DNA of 64,000 nt from assembly GCF_032118995.1 (NCBI RefSeq), contig NC_092650.1, positions 25,778,501 to 25,842,500 of the forward strand. The letters are read 5' to 3'. The position numbers and the translations under genes are program-made. Positions 1 to 10,415 of this stretch are shown one piece after another; position 1 is the stretch's first letter, and each line of letters starts with the position of its first letter. The DNA is from Asterias amurensis (lineage: Eukaryota; Echinodermata; Asteroidea; Forcipulatida; Asteriidae). The notes beneath the pieces are model-generated. The model saw nothing but the letters and a program-made list of their open reading frames with translations. It was not told where the DNA came from and did no database searches.

Positions 1-225
1 GTTTGCAGTACCCGCTGCTAAAACATAGGATTCGAACCGCCTCTAGCTACCGGGCAATCTCGGTGGTCTATGTTGGTATGACACTGCTCTAGAATTGCAA
101 AGGTCGTGGGTTCGAATCCCACCCGAGTAAAATGCCTGTGATTTTTTTCACAGGACTCGGGAAAAGTACTGAGTATACAGTGCTACACACATCGGTGTAT
201 ATGGGTAAAAACCAAAAATTGATAT
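1..225 (+). mobile_element. tRNA-derived SINE (copy 1, cut by the window edge)
   Basis: It carries a box-B-like GGTTCGAATCC at 109-119, a plausible upstream A box, and a 3' body with a CCTGTGA...TCACAGG hairpin followed by CTCGGGAAAAGTACTGAGTA. It matches 27222-27440 and 44560-44785 along its whole length. It is not a functional tRNA: the acceptor ends do not pair. Confidence 0.75.
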
Positions 226-647
226 TGTTTGATATATTATATACAAGTTTTTGTGATACAAGAAGTTCGGGCCTTTGGACAATACTGTTTACCGAGTGTC
301 CAATGGCTTTAAGGGGGAACATCTCCTCCTTTTGACCACATCTTTGTCGATGTGAATTAGATGTAATGCTTGGCAAACTTTGATTACGTTGTTACAGTCG
401 ATATAGAATTGATTACATACGTACAATTTAATCATCAATGTGTCCTTATGGGTGAAGAATATTCTTTGAGAAATGATATGTTTTTTACGATAGCGATTTA
501 GTTGAAAGTTCTAAACATAAGCACATTATAACACTTACTTTAAAGAACATGTGTATAACCATATCGGAATCATCTGATGAACAGACCCCCTCCCCCCAAA
601 AATAAAAAATATATATATAGTCAGTTTCCCTTGTGGTTTATTATTTG

Positions 648-688
<41 letters not shown>

Positions 689-689
689 A

Positions 690-865
690 ATAAAATGAAA
701 TAGAAACTTTGATTGGCTGTTATTTTCCCGCTTCTTTCTGGATCCTTCCCTTTCCCCCTCTCTTTTTCTATAAATGGATATAATGTATATTTGTTTGTAC
801 TTGTTTTATGCCTCTGAAGAAGGTCCGGATTGAATCGAAAGCTAAGGCCATCTACCCTATTTATT
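690..865 (+). mobile_element. Solo terminal fragment of the same Penelope-like family
   Basis: Nearly colinear with the reverse complement of 27465-27640. Shared blocks include GAAACTTTGATTGGCTGTTA, CCCCCTCTCTTTTTCTATAA and GAAAGCTAAGGCCATCTACC. No coding part is present, so this is a 5'-truncated insertion or a solo terminal repeat. It lies beside an AT-rich microsatellite (about 610-690), as the full copy does. Confidence 0.7.
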
Positions 866-1062
866 ATAATTTATAGTTTTCATATTGTTATTTTTTTCCA
901 CCAGCGTCATCGTCAAATAATTAATTGCTACGGCAACTTTAATGGATGTCCATGACAGGAGTCCTAAACCACAAGTGCTTTTCGTATAATCAAATGATAA
1001 TTAGGCATTCACAAACGTCTGCTCTGAAGCCGGCCTTGAATGGCAATTTTACTTAAGGGAAA

Positions 1063-1213
1063 ACTTGGTTTCAACTCGACGTTTCGAACAGTCATGCCCT
1101 GATTGTCTTCATTAGAATTTGGGCTCGAACAAAAAAAAATTGATTGGAGCAGGATCTGAACCAGCAACCTCCGCATTAACGTGCCAGCGCTCGACCAACT
1201 GAACCATCAAGCC
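1063..1213 (-). mobile_element. tRNA-like sequence joined to a hammerhead-like terminal motif
   Basis: On the minus strand a tRNA-like body (GGTTCAGTTGGTCGAGCGCT...GGTTCAGATCC) is followed by a T run and then AATGAAGACAATCAGGG...TTCGAAACGTCGAG. The second part belongs to the motif family at 33780, 35395, 37186 and 40640. The acceptor stem does not pair, so it is not a tRNA gene. Confidence 0.45.
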
Positions 1214-1429
1214 AACCGCGTACTTATACATGTTCGTTTTTTTGTTCTGGGTCTCAGTCAGATGCCAAGTAGTATGTTTACTCCATTATGAAGAGACATT
1301 ATTTAAGAGGCAATAACTACTCAAGACGATTGCTTCACCTTCAAAGTCATCATCATCAAACTATGACCCAAACTGCATGCAAAGCGATGGTTAATTTATA
1401 GACAACATTGACTGGTTAAATTATTGAAA

Positions 1430-1790
1430 CACTAATAACGCAACGCAACGCAACGAACGCAAAGCAACACCACACCACACCACACCACACCACACCACAC
1501 CACACCACACAACACAACACAACGTAGCACAACGCAACACAACACAACAACAACACAACAACAACACAACACAACACAACGCAACGCAACGCAACACAAC
1601 ACAACACAACACAACACGACACAACACAACACATACATCACAACACAACGCATTGCAACGCGACGCAACGCAAAGCAACGTAAAGCAAAGCAATGCAATG
1701 CAACGCAACGAACACAACAACAAAACAAAAACAACAACAATAACAACAACAACAACAACAACATCAACAACATAATAACAGCACATTATA
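1430..1790. repeat. CAACA/CAACG low-complexity tract
   Basis: About 360 bases made almost wholly of CAACG, CACAC, CAACA and AACAACA units on the plus strand. The Cys/Val-rich antisense frames across it are translation artefacts of the repeat. Confidence 0.9.
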
Positions 1791-2014
1791 ACTACGTCAT
1801 TACGGGAAGCCTTCGGCCTCCATCAAAATTAATTTCCAGAAATGAATAAATTAAAATAATATAAATTGTAAATAGTTTTTTTTTTTTTAAATTGAATAAC
1901 TTAATTAGTTTAGTTCTCGTGGGTTTAGAAATAACCGCTTTCCTATAAGCACCAAATTAACACCCTAAAGAAACCATGGTGATGTGTTTGGAACAACAGT
2001 TTTAAAAATACTCT

Positions 2015-2399
2015 TTTAAAGGCAGGACACTGTTGGTAATTGTCAAAGACTGGCCTCCACAGCTGGTGTATCTCAACATATGCATAAATCAACAAACCTG
2101 TGAAAATTTGAGCTCAATCGGTCATCGAACTTGCGAGATAATAATGACAGAAAAAATACCCTTGTCACACGAAGTTGTGTGCGTTTAGATAGTTGATTTC
2201 GAGACCTCAAGTTCTAAACTTGAGGTCTCGAAATCAAATTCATGGAAAATTACTTCTTACTAAAAAACTATGGCACTTCAGAGGGAGCCGTTCCTCACAA
2301 TGTTTTCTACCATCAACCTCTCCCCATTACTCGTCACCAAGAAAGGTTTTATGCTAACAATTATTTTGAGTAATTACTAATAGTGTCCACTGCCTTTAA
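2015..2399 (-). mobile_element. Foldback MITE, family A, copy 1
   Basis: A roughly 370-base element whose ends read TTAAAGGCAG(T)GGACAC and GTGTCCACTGCCTTTAA, with a central hairpin GATTTCGAGACCTC/GAGGTCTCGAAATC. No coding capacity. Other copies lie at 2988, 6332, 32190, 36467, 37823, 43776, 46680 and 61410. Confidence 0.85.
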
Positions 2400-2949
2400 T
2401 GATCCACACAAATTTGCCCCGAAATTGCGTGGTTTTCCTTTTATTTTGCGAACTAACATGTCAAAAGTTTGACTCCCATAAATGGCCGACCGTGCTAGTC
2501 GACGAGGTAAAAGTAGAACCGTGCAATTTCGAGGCAAGTTTGTGTGGATCATTGTATTCTACAACGCATTGCCTTGGATCGGTCGAGTTGGTCTTTGGAA
2601 AGCGTTTGTAACCGTTTTTTTTTATAAAATGCATATGGCTGGAAAGATGTTGTAAAGTAGATTACAATGATGCACACAAACATGCCTCGAAATTGCGTGG
2701 TTTTCCCTTTACCTCGTCGACTAACACGTCGGACATTTATGGGGGTCAAAATTTTGACTCCCATAAATGGCCGACCGTGTTAGTTCGCACAGTAGAAGGA
2801 AAACCACGCAATTTCGAGGCAAACTTGTGTGGATCATTGTATTCTATTTTAAAACAGCTTTCCAACCATATGCATTTATATATAAAAAACGGTTACAAAC
2901 GCTTTTGTTTTGACCAACTCGACCGATCCAAGGCAACGTGTTCCTTTAA
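2400..2949. mobile_element. Foldback MITE, family B: partial copy fused to a full copy
   Basis: 2400-2561 is a truncated copy and 2562-2949 a full one. The family is an almost perfect palindrome. The ends read AACACGTTGCCTTGGATCGG and its complement, and the centre GGGAGTCAAAATTTTGACTC is flanked by GGCCATTTAT/ATAAATGGCC. Other copies lie at 18838, 20829 and 25668. Confidence 0.85.
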
Positions 2950-2987
2950 CTTTAAGAGAAATTACCAAACGTATTCCTTCCCTGTAA

Positions 2988-3355
2988 CGGCAGTGGACAC
3001 TCGTGTCAAAGACTAGCCTTCACAGTTGGTGTATCTCAACATATGCATAAAATAACAAACCGGTGTAAAATTTGAGCTCAATCGGTCATCGAACTTGCGA
3101 GATAATGAAAGAAAGAAAGAAACACCTATTTCAAACAAAGTTATTTGCAATTAGATGGTTGATTTCGAGACCTTAATTCTAAATCTGAGGTCTCGAAATC
3201 AAATTCGTGGAAAACTACTTCTTTCTCGAAAACTATGGCACTTCAGAGGGAGCCGTTTCTCACTATGTTTTATACCATCAACCTCTCCCTATTACTCGAT
3301 ACCAAGTAATGTTTTAAATAATTTGAGTAATAACCAATAGTGTCCACTGCCTTTA
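2988..3355 (-). mobile_element. Foldback MITE, family A, copy 2
   Basis: Full-length copy with the same terminal GGCAGTGGACAC and the central inverted GAGACCT/AGGTCTC hairpin. A diverged relative follows at 3356-3660. Confidence 0.85.
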
Positions 3356-3660
3356 ATTGACACGTTTGGTAATTGTCATACCCTAGCATTCTAATTTACT
3401 TGGTGAATCCGAACACAAAACATATCTGTGCAAATTTGGGCGCGATTTAGTCATACAAAAATTACTCTTTTTGAACAAGTTTGGTGTGCCTTCAGATGCC
3501 AAATAAAAGGCTTCAGTCCCGAAGTTTTGTAACAGTTGAGTAAGAAATTACCTCTTCATCAAAACTACGTTACTTCAGAGGGAGCCGTTTCTCACGTGGT
3601 TTGTTATTAACAGCAGCTTTATGCTCGAAACAGAGTAAGTTTGTGCGTACAATTATTTAC
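3356..3660 (-). mobile_element. Diverged family A relative
   Basis: It shares GTTTGGTAATTGTCA, the block CTTCAGAGGGAGCCGTTTCT and the overall order with family A, but its central hairpin is replaced by GCCTTCAG...AGGCTTCAG. It looks like an older subfamily. Confidence 0.55.
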
Positions 3661-6331
3661 CAACTTACCGATGCCGATTAATAACAAAACCATAGCAGAC
3701 ATGATCCTGTCGATGCTGTCCCCATGGATGGCCATGCTGCTCTTAGTTCGACCACCTTGCGTCCACAACTGACCACTCCAGAGAAACCTAAGGGGAGTCT
3801 TGACTTAAGACAACATCCCCGAGCAGAGGATGCGTGGGTTACCTCGTTGACCTTGAATTCCTTCTCTACGTTCCCCCTAGCAACGGCGCTACAAAACGGG
3901 CGATTTCATTCGGTTCATGGACGAGTTGCGGGAGACGACAACATGCAGTTTTGTTTGATTAGCTTTTGTGATTAAAGTGAAGTGAACCGTTAATCTCATC
4001 ATTATAGCTAGAGTAATTTATAATGCAATTTATACAAAAACAAACGTGGCAGTACTGTTATGATAATGCCAACAACGTCCTTAGACCCCCCCCCCCCATC
4101 CCACAAAAACCAACCCACCATCGGCACAAGTATCCCTGCATCTAAGATTTTCTAGTGGATTTAGAGTTGTGACAGAGTGTGATCAGCTTTCTGTGGTCAA
4201 TCGGTTGCTGTTGCAGCCCAGTCTGGCACCGTTTGTGCGGGTTTTTAATGTATTGTGTTTTTTTTTTATTTCTTTACTTATAATGTTTTAATTGTTATAA
4301 TAATAGTATTAATAATAATAATAAGACTTGTAATGCGCTAATATCCACCATACTGCGTGTTCAAGGCGCAGTAAAACCAAAACCAAAACAAAACAGACAC
4401 AACAAAATTAGTCATTGAAATTCTGTGACATACGATAAGTTTTTAGAAGAGACTTGAATTTTGCGGTACAATTCATAAATACCTCAGACAGTTTCGCTAT
4501 TCCTATTTGTGGAGAGCGCGTTCCATGGGGGTGTCTAAACCTTCGAAAATGACCAATGGTTATAACCGGTTGTGAGCAAATACTCCGCGCAAGTCTTGTT
4601 GCAAGACGTTTCTTGTTACGGGAGCTGTCGGTTAGTTGGCCGCGCTGTGTGTGAAGAAGAAAACGAGAAGTTAGAACGTGTTGCATCAAGACTATACGCG
4701 CACGCACCCGAACGGAGCCACACTGTCGGAAATAGCTGTCTCAGTTATATGCAACACAGTACATGTACATGTACACGAGTAGTGACATACAGAGCTCAAG
4801 CGCGTCGGAAACGGATAAGTTTTACAGACTGTTTCTTATTTATTACGCCTTTTAACTACTTACTCGCCTTCGGCTTGGGCCTTTATCACACAGGAACGAC
4901 CCTGCCGGCTCTAAACGGCCGTGAAAGAACGAGTCACTACCATTATTCCCTTATTATTATTCTGATTTTTTTTTATGGGGGTGTTGATAATTATTTAAAA
5001 CGGCTTTAATTCACCCATACAACCGTCTTATAAAATCATTTTTTTCCCCCACTTCAAAATACCCTCAATGTGTCTGAAATGTCTTGGACGGTTGTTTTTT
5101 GCACCTTAAGAACACTCGATTAGGCTGATTAGAAATTTCATCGAAGCTATAAATAAGCCTATCTGGGGACAAGTAAATAAGGACCCGCAGTGGTTCTGGC
5201 CAAACTTAAGTCCGTCCATGTTTTGCCTAAACAAAACGTTCGCGATATGGTTTTCACAATGTATATAGGCCTAACAAGTTTGCTGGTGTTGCTAAACTCT
5301 GAAGTTATATATTGTTTAATTTAGCTCACAGATAAATAGAGTTGCCAGATGGTTGAGCACAAAATATAATTTAAGCATACAAGATTGATCAATTTCTAGC
5401 ATTACAAAACAAACTAAATAAATAAATATTGTGTCAAATAAAATAACAATGAGACAATATAGCGATGATGGTACAGGCCTAATAAGTGAGGTCAGGTTCG
5501 CGCTTAAATACGCATGAATCTTTAGACTTGAAACAAGTCCTGTTTTCGTTTTCGTGCGAGACCTCCCTCAGCATATCCACCGTCAAAAAGTAGTTATTGT
5601 GGTCCCGAGAATGATTCAAGAACTCCCACTATATTGGGACTTGAGTCAAGTCTATTGCATCGTCGGCACTCCACGGTGTGGTTGATATACGAGACCGAAT
5701 CCTCCAAAATCCTCCACTCAGTGTTTACACCAATACTTTGGACTTTGATGAAATGCAGCTGCTGCTGTCTGTTTCCCGTTGCTGAAAAATTGCTGTGTGA
5801 GTCTGATGAATGAAGACTAACTAATAAACAAAACATGAGCTTTGTATAACGTAGGCTACATCATCTGTTGTTGTTGTTGCAACGAAAGCTTGATGCCGTT
5901 ATTTATGTAATTAGATAAAAAGTGCTGCCGCTGCCTTCCCTGTTCACGATCTGTATAAAACAATGTGTTGTTAAGAAGTCAAGATTAATGCCTGTTTTGC
6001 CCCCCCCCCTTTTTTTAAACACACAAATATGATAAAATAAATAAATTGAAGTAACCTTGATAGTATGATAGGTAAGGCAGCACTTAAATACTAATAATTG
6101 CTTAAAATACTGCATTATGAGCTTACGTAGCAACAAGGTTGCAGGTTATAATGTTTTTTTAGGCAATTAGTAGTAAGTGCTGCCACTACCTTCCTCGTTC
6201 CCTAATGTCACAGCAGATGTGTCGAAGAATTATGAAAGATGCAACTCCCCAGTCAAGGTTGGTTCATTGAGCAGCTTCTTGCACATATCCCGCCCTGTGC
6301 CTCGACTCGTTGCTGTATAACTATTGTTTGT
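3661..6331. other. Intergenic, no gene recognised
   Basis: Short AATAAT run near 4310-4325 followed by GCGCTAATATCCACCATACT, which resembles the tail of a dispersed element. C runs at 4087 and 6001. Open frames at 3724-3975, 4408-4707, 4572-5009 and 5594-5836 have no recognisable domain and no convincing splice context. Confidence 0.6.
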
Positions 6332-7340
6332 GTTTATGGACACTATTTGGTAATTACTCAAAATAATTATTAGCATAAAACCTCACTTGCTAACGAGAAA
6401 TGGGGACAGGTTTGATATTATAAAACATTGTGAGAAACGGCTCCCTCTAAAGTGACGTAGTTTTCGGAAGTTATTTTCCACGAATTTGATTTCTAGACCT
6501 CAGACTTAGAAATTGAGGTCCCGAAATCAAGCATCTGAAAGCACACAACTTCGTGTGACAAGGGTGTAAAAAAAGTGTTTATTTTTTCATTATTATCTCG
6601 CAACTTCGACAACCAATTGAGCTCTAATTTTCACAGGTTTTGTTATTTTCCATATAATGTTGAGATAGCCACTGTACCGCCCAGCCGCCTCTATGCGGTA
6701 CGAGGAAACCTCGCTAGCTTGTGTTTGTAGAAAAAAGGGAACATCAAAAGCAAACTCGATAGTCATTAGAAGGTCTTATACGCAGTCGTTAATATCTAGT
6801 TGTTATAGATCGTTATTAACTTTCCCTTCACAGTTGACTTGTCAAAGCTAATGATGATGAAATAATTTAGCTTTTACGAAAACAAACGCTCATTAATAAA
6901 CAGGAAATTTTTCATAATTTATGATGATATTGTCGAAAAGTAACGCCTTCGCACTTAACCTGTATGAGCATTGAGCCAGATAAAAGCCTTGAAAAGCTAT
7001 TGTGTCCATTTCATCCGTGCACAAAAATATTCGCCATAAAAATTACCGTAGCCGTTTAACGAGAGGCATTCATTGTTCCGATGAATGCCTCTACTTTTAT
7101 ACAAATATTACCGAAAGGGTAAACAATTGTACATACACATTAAGCCATGGCTATCTTTTAAAATGCGAACTACAATTCCAGTAATTTACTGCAAGAATCT
7201 TTAGAAATATTGGTTTTCAGCAAACTCGGGCGGTGCAGGGACTAAAGGGCTAGGTGAGAAGACTTTTTGTTTATTTTTTTACATTACCAATAGTGTCCAG
7301 TGTCTTTAAGTGTATTACCAATAGTGTCCAGTGTCTTTAA
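6332..7340 (+). mobile_element. Foldback MITE, family A, apparently interrupted
   Basis: 6332-6668 matches the 5' part of family A. The 3' end resumes near 7245 and finishes at 7312, followed by a tandem repeat of the last 28 bases (7313-7340). The roughly 575 bases between (6669-7245) are foreign; no inverted ends were recognised in them. Confidence 0.55.
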
Positions 7341-7609
7341 GTCTATCTGTTGTGATGAAAGTGTCGTCAAATTACACTCTGAACAAAATATACTGAACTG
7401 TTAAATTAACACCAAGGGTGTTGTCACATAAGACATACCATCAAAATCATCAAAATATACACCATTAGGATGTGGTAATAACACAATGACAATAAAAACA
7501 ATTACATTGGTGTTATTTTAACACGCTAAGATATTGACTCGTATTCTCTGTTAGTATTACAATGACCACACCTAGGGTGTACATTTTAACATCCCAAGTT
7601 TTCGGTGCG

Positions 7610-7835
7610 TAGAGTGAACTACAACAAAGGGGAACTGTGCTCTTGCGACCCCCCCCCTCCCCCCCCCCCCCCCCCCCCGTGCCCAGAACCCCTGCTGCGT
7701 CATTTGCAGATCGCCCACTCTCCTGTTTTGGACCAAAGGAATGGAACACTCTAACCCCATCAAGGTTGCTAATACTATAAACAAATTCAAGAAACTCCTC
7801 AAATATTTTCTATTCCAACAAGTGTATCAACATTA
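7610..7835 (+). mobile_element. 3' end of a LINE-type retrotransposon
   Basis: The plus strand encodes SFADRPLSCFGPKEWNTL and, after one frame break, KFKKLLKYFLFQQVYQH. This is the W-N-x-L ... FKxxLKxFLF signature found at the C-terminus of many non-LTR reverse transcriptases. A C run at 7650-7678 may be an assembly or slippage artefact. Confidence 0.6.
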
Positions 7836-7889
7836 ATTTCATTGTCTTGAGCGCCTTTGAATAACTTTGGTTGTAATTCGTGCTATATA

Positions 7890-8952
7890 CACTCTAAGAA
7901 AAAAATACCCAATGTTGCGTAAAATTTTACTCTTTGTGGTGTTCAAAAGGGAACATGGTCGTTTGGAGGGTAAAGCGGTACGCAACAGGGGTTGCGTCGT
8001 AATTTACTCAATTTCTGTGTAAAACGGCTACCCAACTATGCGTCAAATTTCTAACCCAACTTTGTTGTGTCAAAATGTACCCAACAACCGACTACCCATT
8101 TACTCAGTAGTTGAGCACCATAACCCCAAGTGTTGAGTAAAAAAGAAGTAGTGCATTTTGGCAGCAAAACGGACACTACTAAAAAATTAAAAAAGCCATA
8201 TATACATTGAATTGGACTGGACAGTATAATATCCGATTAATATATGGTGATCACAACCCTATAACCACCTTGCATAAAACGACCGGAATGTTTGTGTACA
8301 TTCAGGGGGTGAAAACGAAAACAAAGTTTTAGCGAGCAGACTATAAGTAACAATCTCTTTTTAGAAGCGGTGTTGTTGGCTCTCAAAAGAGCCGTTTGGT
8401 TTTGCCAAACCTGTTATTGACGAAATTGAAGCTGCTATCTACGTATTTCCTGGTGATGCATTTCTCACTTCAACAGACTGTTGTACCTCAAATATAATGC
8501 CAAAATTCTCTCAACTGTGGTTAAATGAACATCAGAACATCAACGACCTGCAACATCAGAACTATGTCCACCCCATCCACCTTTGATTGTGACTTGTGCC
8601 TGCGACTTGTATACGTCCGTGTGTAATGTGCACGTTGCATTATGGGTAAAATGGCTTCCACGAGGAGCAGTTTACCCAATTACGTGCAACATTTTACCAC
8701 AAAAAAAGAGCATGTCCTGCTTTTTTTTAGTACGTCGCAAGGTAAACTTGACCCTGTTGCGAGGAAAATGTGTTTTTGTACCCATAAGTTGCTTTCACTG
8801 GCGAATTTTTGTATGCAACTTAAAAAGGTACAAATTACCTTCTCGGGAGTACTGGCCAAAAAGCCACATAGCCCAACATTGCGTAAGAAGTTACCCAACT
8901 TTCGTACCCAGCACATTTACTCAGCAAGTTTTTACACTTCTTTTTTAGAGTG
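7890..8952. mobile_element. 1.06-kb non-autonomous element with CACTCTAAGAAAAAA ends
   Basis: The left end CACTCTAAGAAAAAAATACC and the right end TTTTTTAGAGTG are inverted. Both halves carry scattered short inverted copies of TACCCAAC(A)TTGCGTAA. No transposase is visible; the overlapping frames at 8583-8956 are inside it and look spurious. Confidence 0.6.
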
Positions 8953-9069
<117 letters not shown>

Positions 9070-9274
9070 ATAAAGTTTGAGACATGTATAGTTCTTTTAA
9101 GCCAGACAAACGGTCATGGCATTGGTTCCGAAGCGGTGTAATTCGGGGAATGCAGTCTACTTTATAAATGCAATCGAGTAACACAAAGAACAAATTGCAA
9201 TATCAATACAAAAAGTTACCGCATTTAAGTTTATATTTTATTTGAACTTTACGCTACTATATCATTACATTCGA

Positions 9275-9630
9275 TTAAAAGGTGTATGTAACTTTTGTAG
9301 GACAAAAAACACAGTGGCCACAGATTTACACTAAACTTACACAGTTTGAAGATAATGATAGTAGAAAGCTTCCCTGAAAATATTACGTGCTGTAGTTTTT
9401 TGGGAAATGAGTAAAACAATGTCATGAAAATAATTTTTGTCTCATGAGACGAAAATTATTTTAAGCATTTACAAACGTATTTTCATGACATTGTTTTACT
9501 CATTTCTCAAAAACTACAGCACCTCAGTAAAGTAATATTTGAAGGGAACCTTCCACTATCATTATCTTCAAACCCTGCAAGTTTAATGTAAATCTATGGA
9601 CATTATGAAAAAGTACCCAAATCCTTTAAG
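9275..9630. mobile_element. Foldback element
   Basis: The left arm (TTTACACTAAACTTACACAG, GAAGATAATGATAGT, AAACAATGTCATGAAAATA) is mirrored by the right arm (TATTTTCATGACATTGTTTT, ACTATCATTATCTTC). The hinge is near 9450. Confidence 0.8.
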
Positions 9631-9772
9631 ACAAAAGATAACATGTAGTCTACTGCTGTCTTCAATACACAGATTAACAGTAGTTTTTGATGATGAGAGG
9701 AGAACACTTTGATATTACCATTATGTTGTTTCTTTATAATCAGAGTTTATGTCTAAGTTGTGTTAAATACCC

Positions 9773-9967
9773 TTAAAGATGCTATGTCAGACTTTTGGCC
9801 CCAAAGATTAAAAAATTGATTGAGAGAATGGTAGTTCAAAGAGTATCACCCGCTCTTACGAGAAAAAGATAAACGATTACTTTCTCGACCCCCATCAAAA
9901 CACCTATTGAATTTTAAATCAAAATGTTGTGGTCAAACCGGCCCAAAAATCTGACATAGCATTTTAA
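9773..9967. mobile_element. Small foldback MITE
   Basis: Ends TTAAAGATGCTATGTCAGA and TCTGACATAGCATTTTAA, inverted, about 195 bases, no coding capacity. Confidence 0.78.
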
Positions 9968-10172
9968 TCTGGGTCACAATGAGGTCTGACTATTTTGGGG
10001 GTCAGTGACCTGCAATCTATGTCGAACACAGACGCAGAATTTTGAGTCAAATTCAAGTTTTATTAACTAGTTTTCGGGTCAGACTGGCCATGTAGGTAGT
10101 ACCTTGGACCGACTAAAGGAACAGGTTTAATCGCAATTTTCTTTAAAGGTAGTTTTTGGAAAGTTTTCACTG

Positions 10173-10178
10173 TTTATT
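10173..10178 (-). terminator. Candidate polyadenylation signal of the lectin gene
   Basis: AATAAA on the minus strand, about 240 bases downstream of the lectin stop codon. Nothing else suggests a longer last exon. AT-rich sequence gives such hexamers by chance, so this is only a candidate. Confidence 0.4.
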
Positions 10179-10415
10179 TTATATTAAAATAATGTTTTGT
10201 ATATTTGTTTAGAATGCAACGAAAGTAACTATAACAACTATACGACCATCAAAGGGCAAACACAACCGAATGGGTATGCTTTAATATCACGATTGAAACA
10301 ATACGGCGGCAAGGTAGCTACTTTAGATTGAATTTAAGAGTAATAGTATCAGATATGTTGTACTCCATCCGACATAGGGTGGTCTCTCCATGAAGGGCGT
10401 GGCGTTGCTCTCTGA

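Noticed and set aside
100..125. tRNA gene suggested by GGTTCGAATCC
   Set aside because: The acceptor ends do not pair and the same unit recurs at 27222, 44560 and 59303 with a common 3' body, so it is a SINE.
1416..1786. Cys/Val-rich antisense frames
   Set aside because: Translation of the CAACA/CAACG low-complexity tract.
2360..3020. Several 60-107 codon frames over 2361-3016
   Set aside because: They are translations of the palindromic family B MITE, repeated wherever that MITE occurs.
4408..4707. 99-codon minus-strand frame rich in basic residues
   Set aside because: No domain recognised; it adjoins an AAT-repeat element tail and is more likely transposon debris.
5594..5836. 80-codon minus-strand frame with paired cysteines
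   Set aside because: No recognisable domain and no matching exons nearby; kept as unresolved rather than called a gene.
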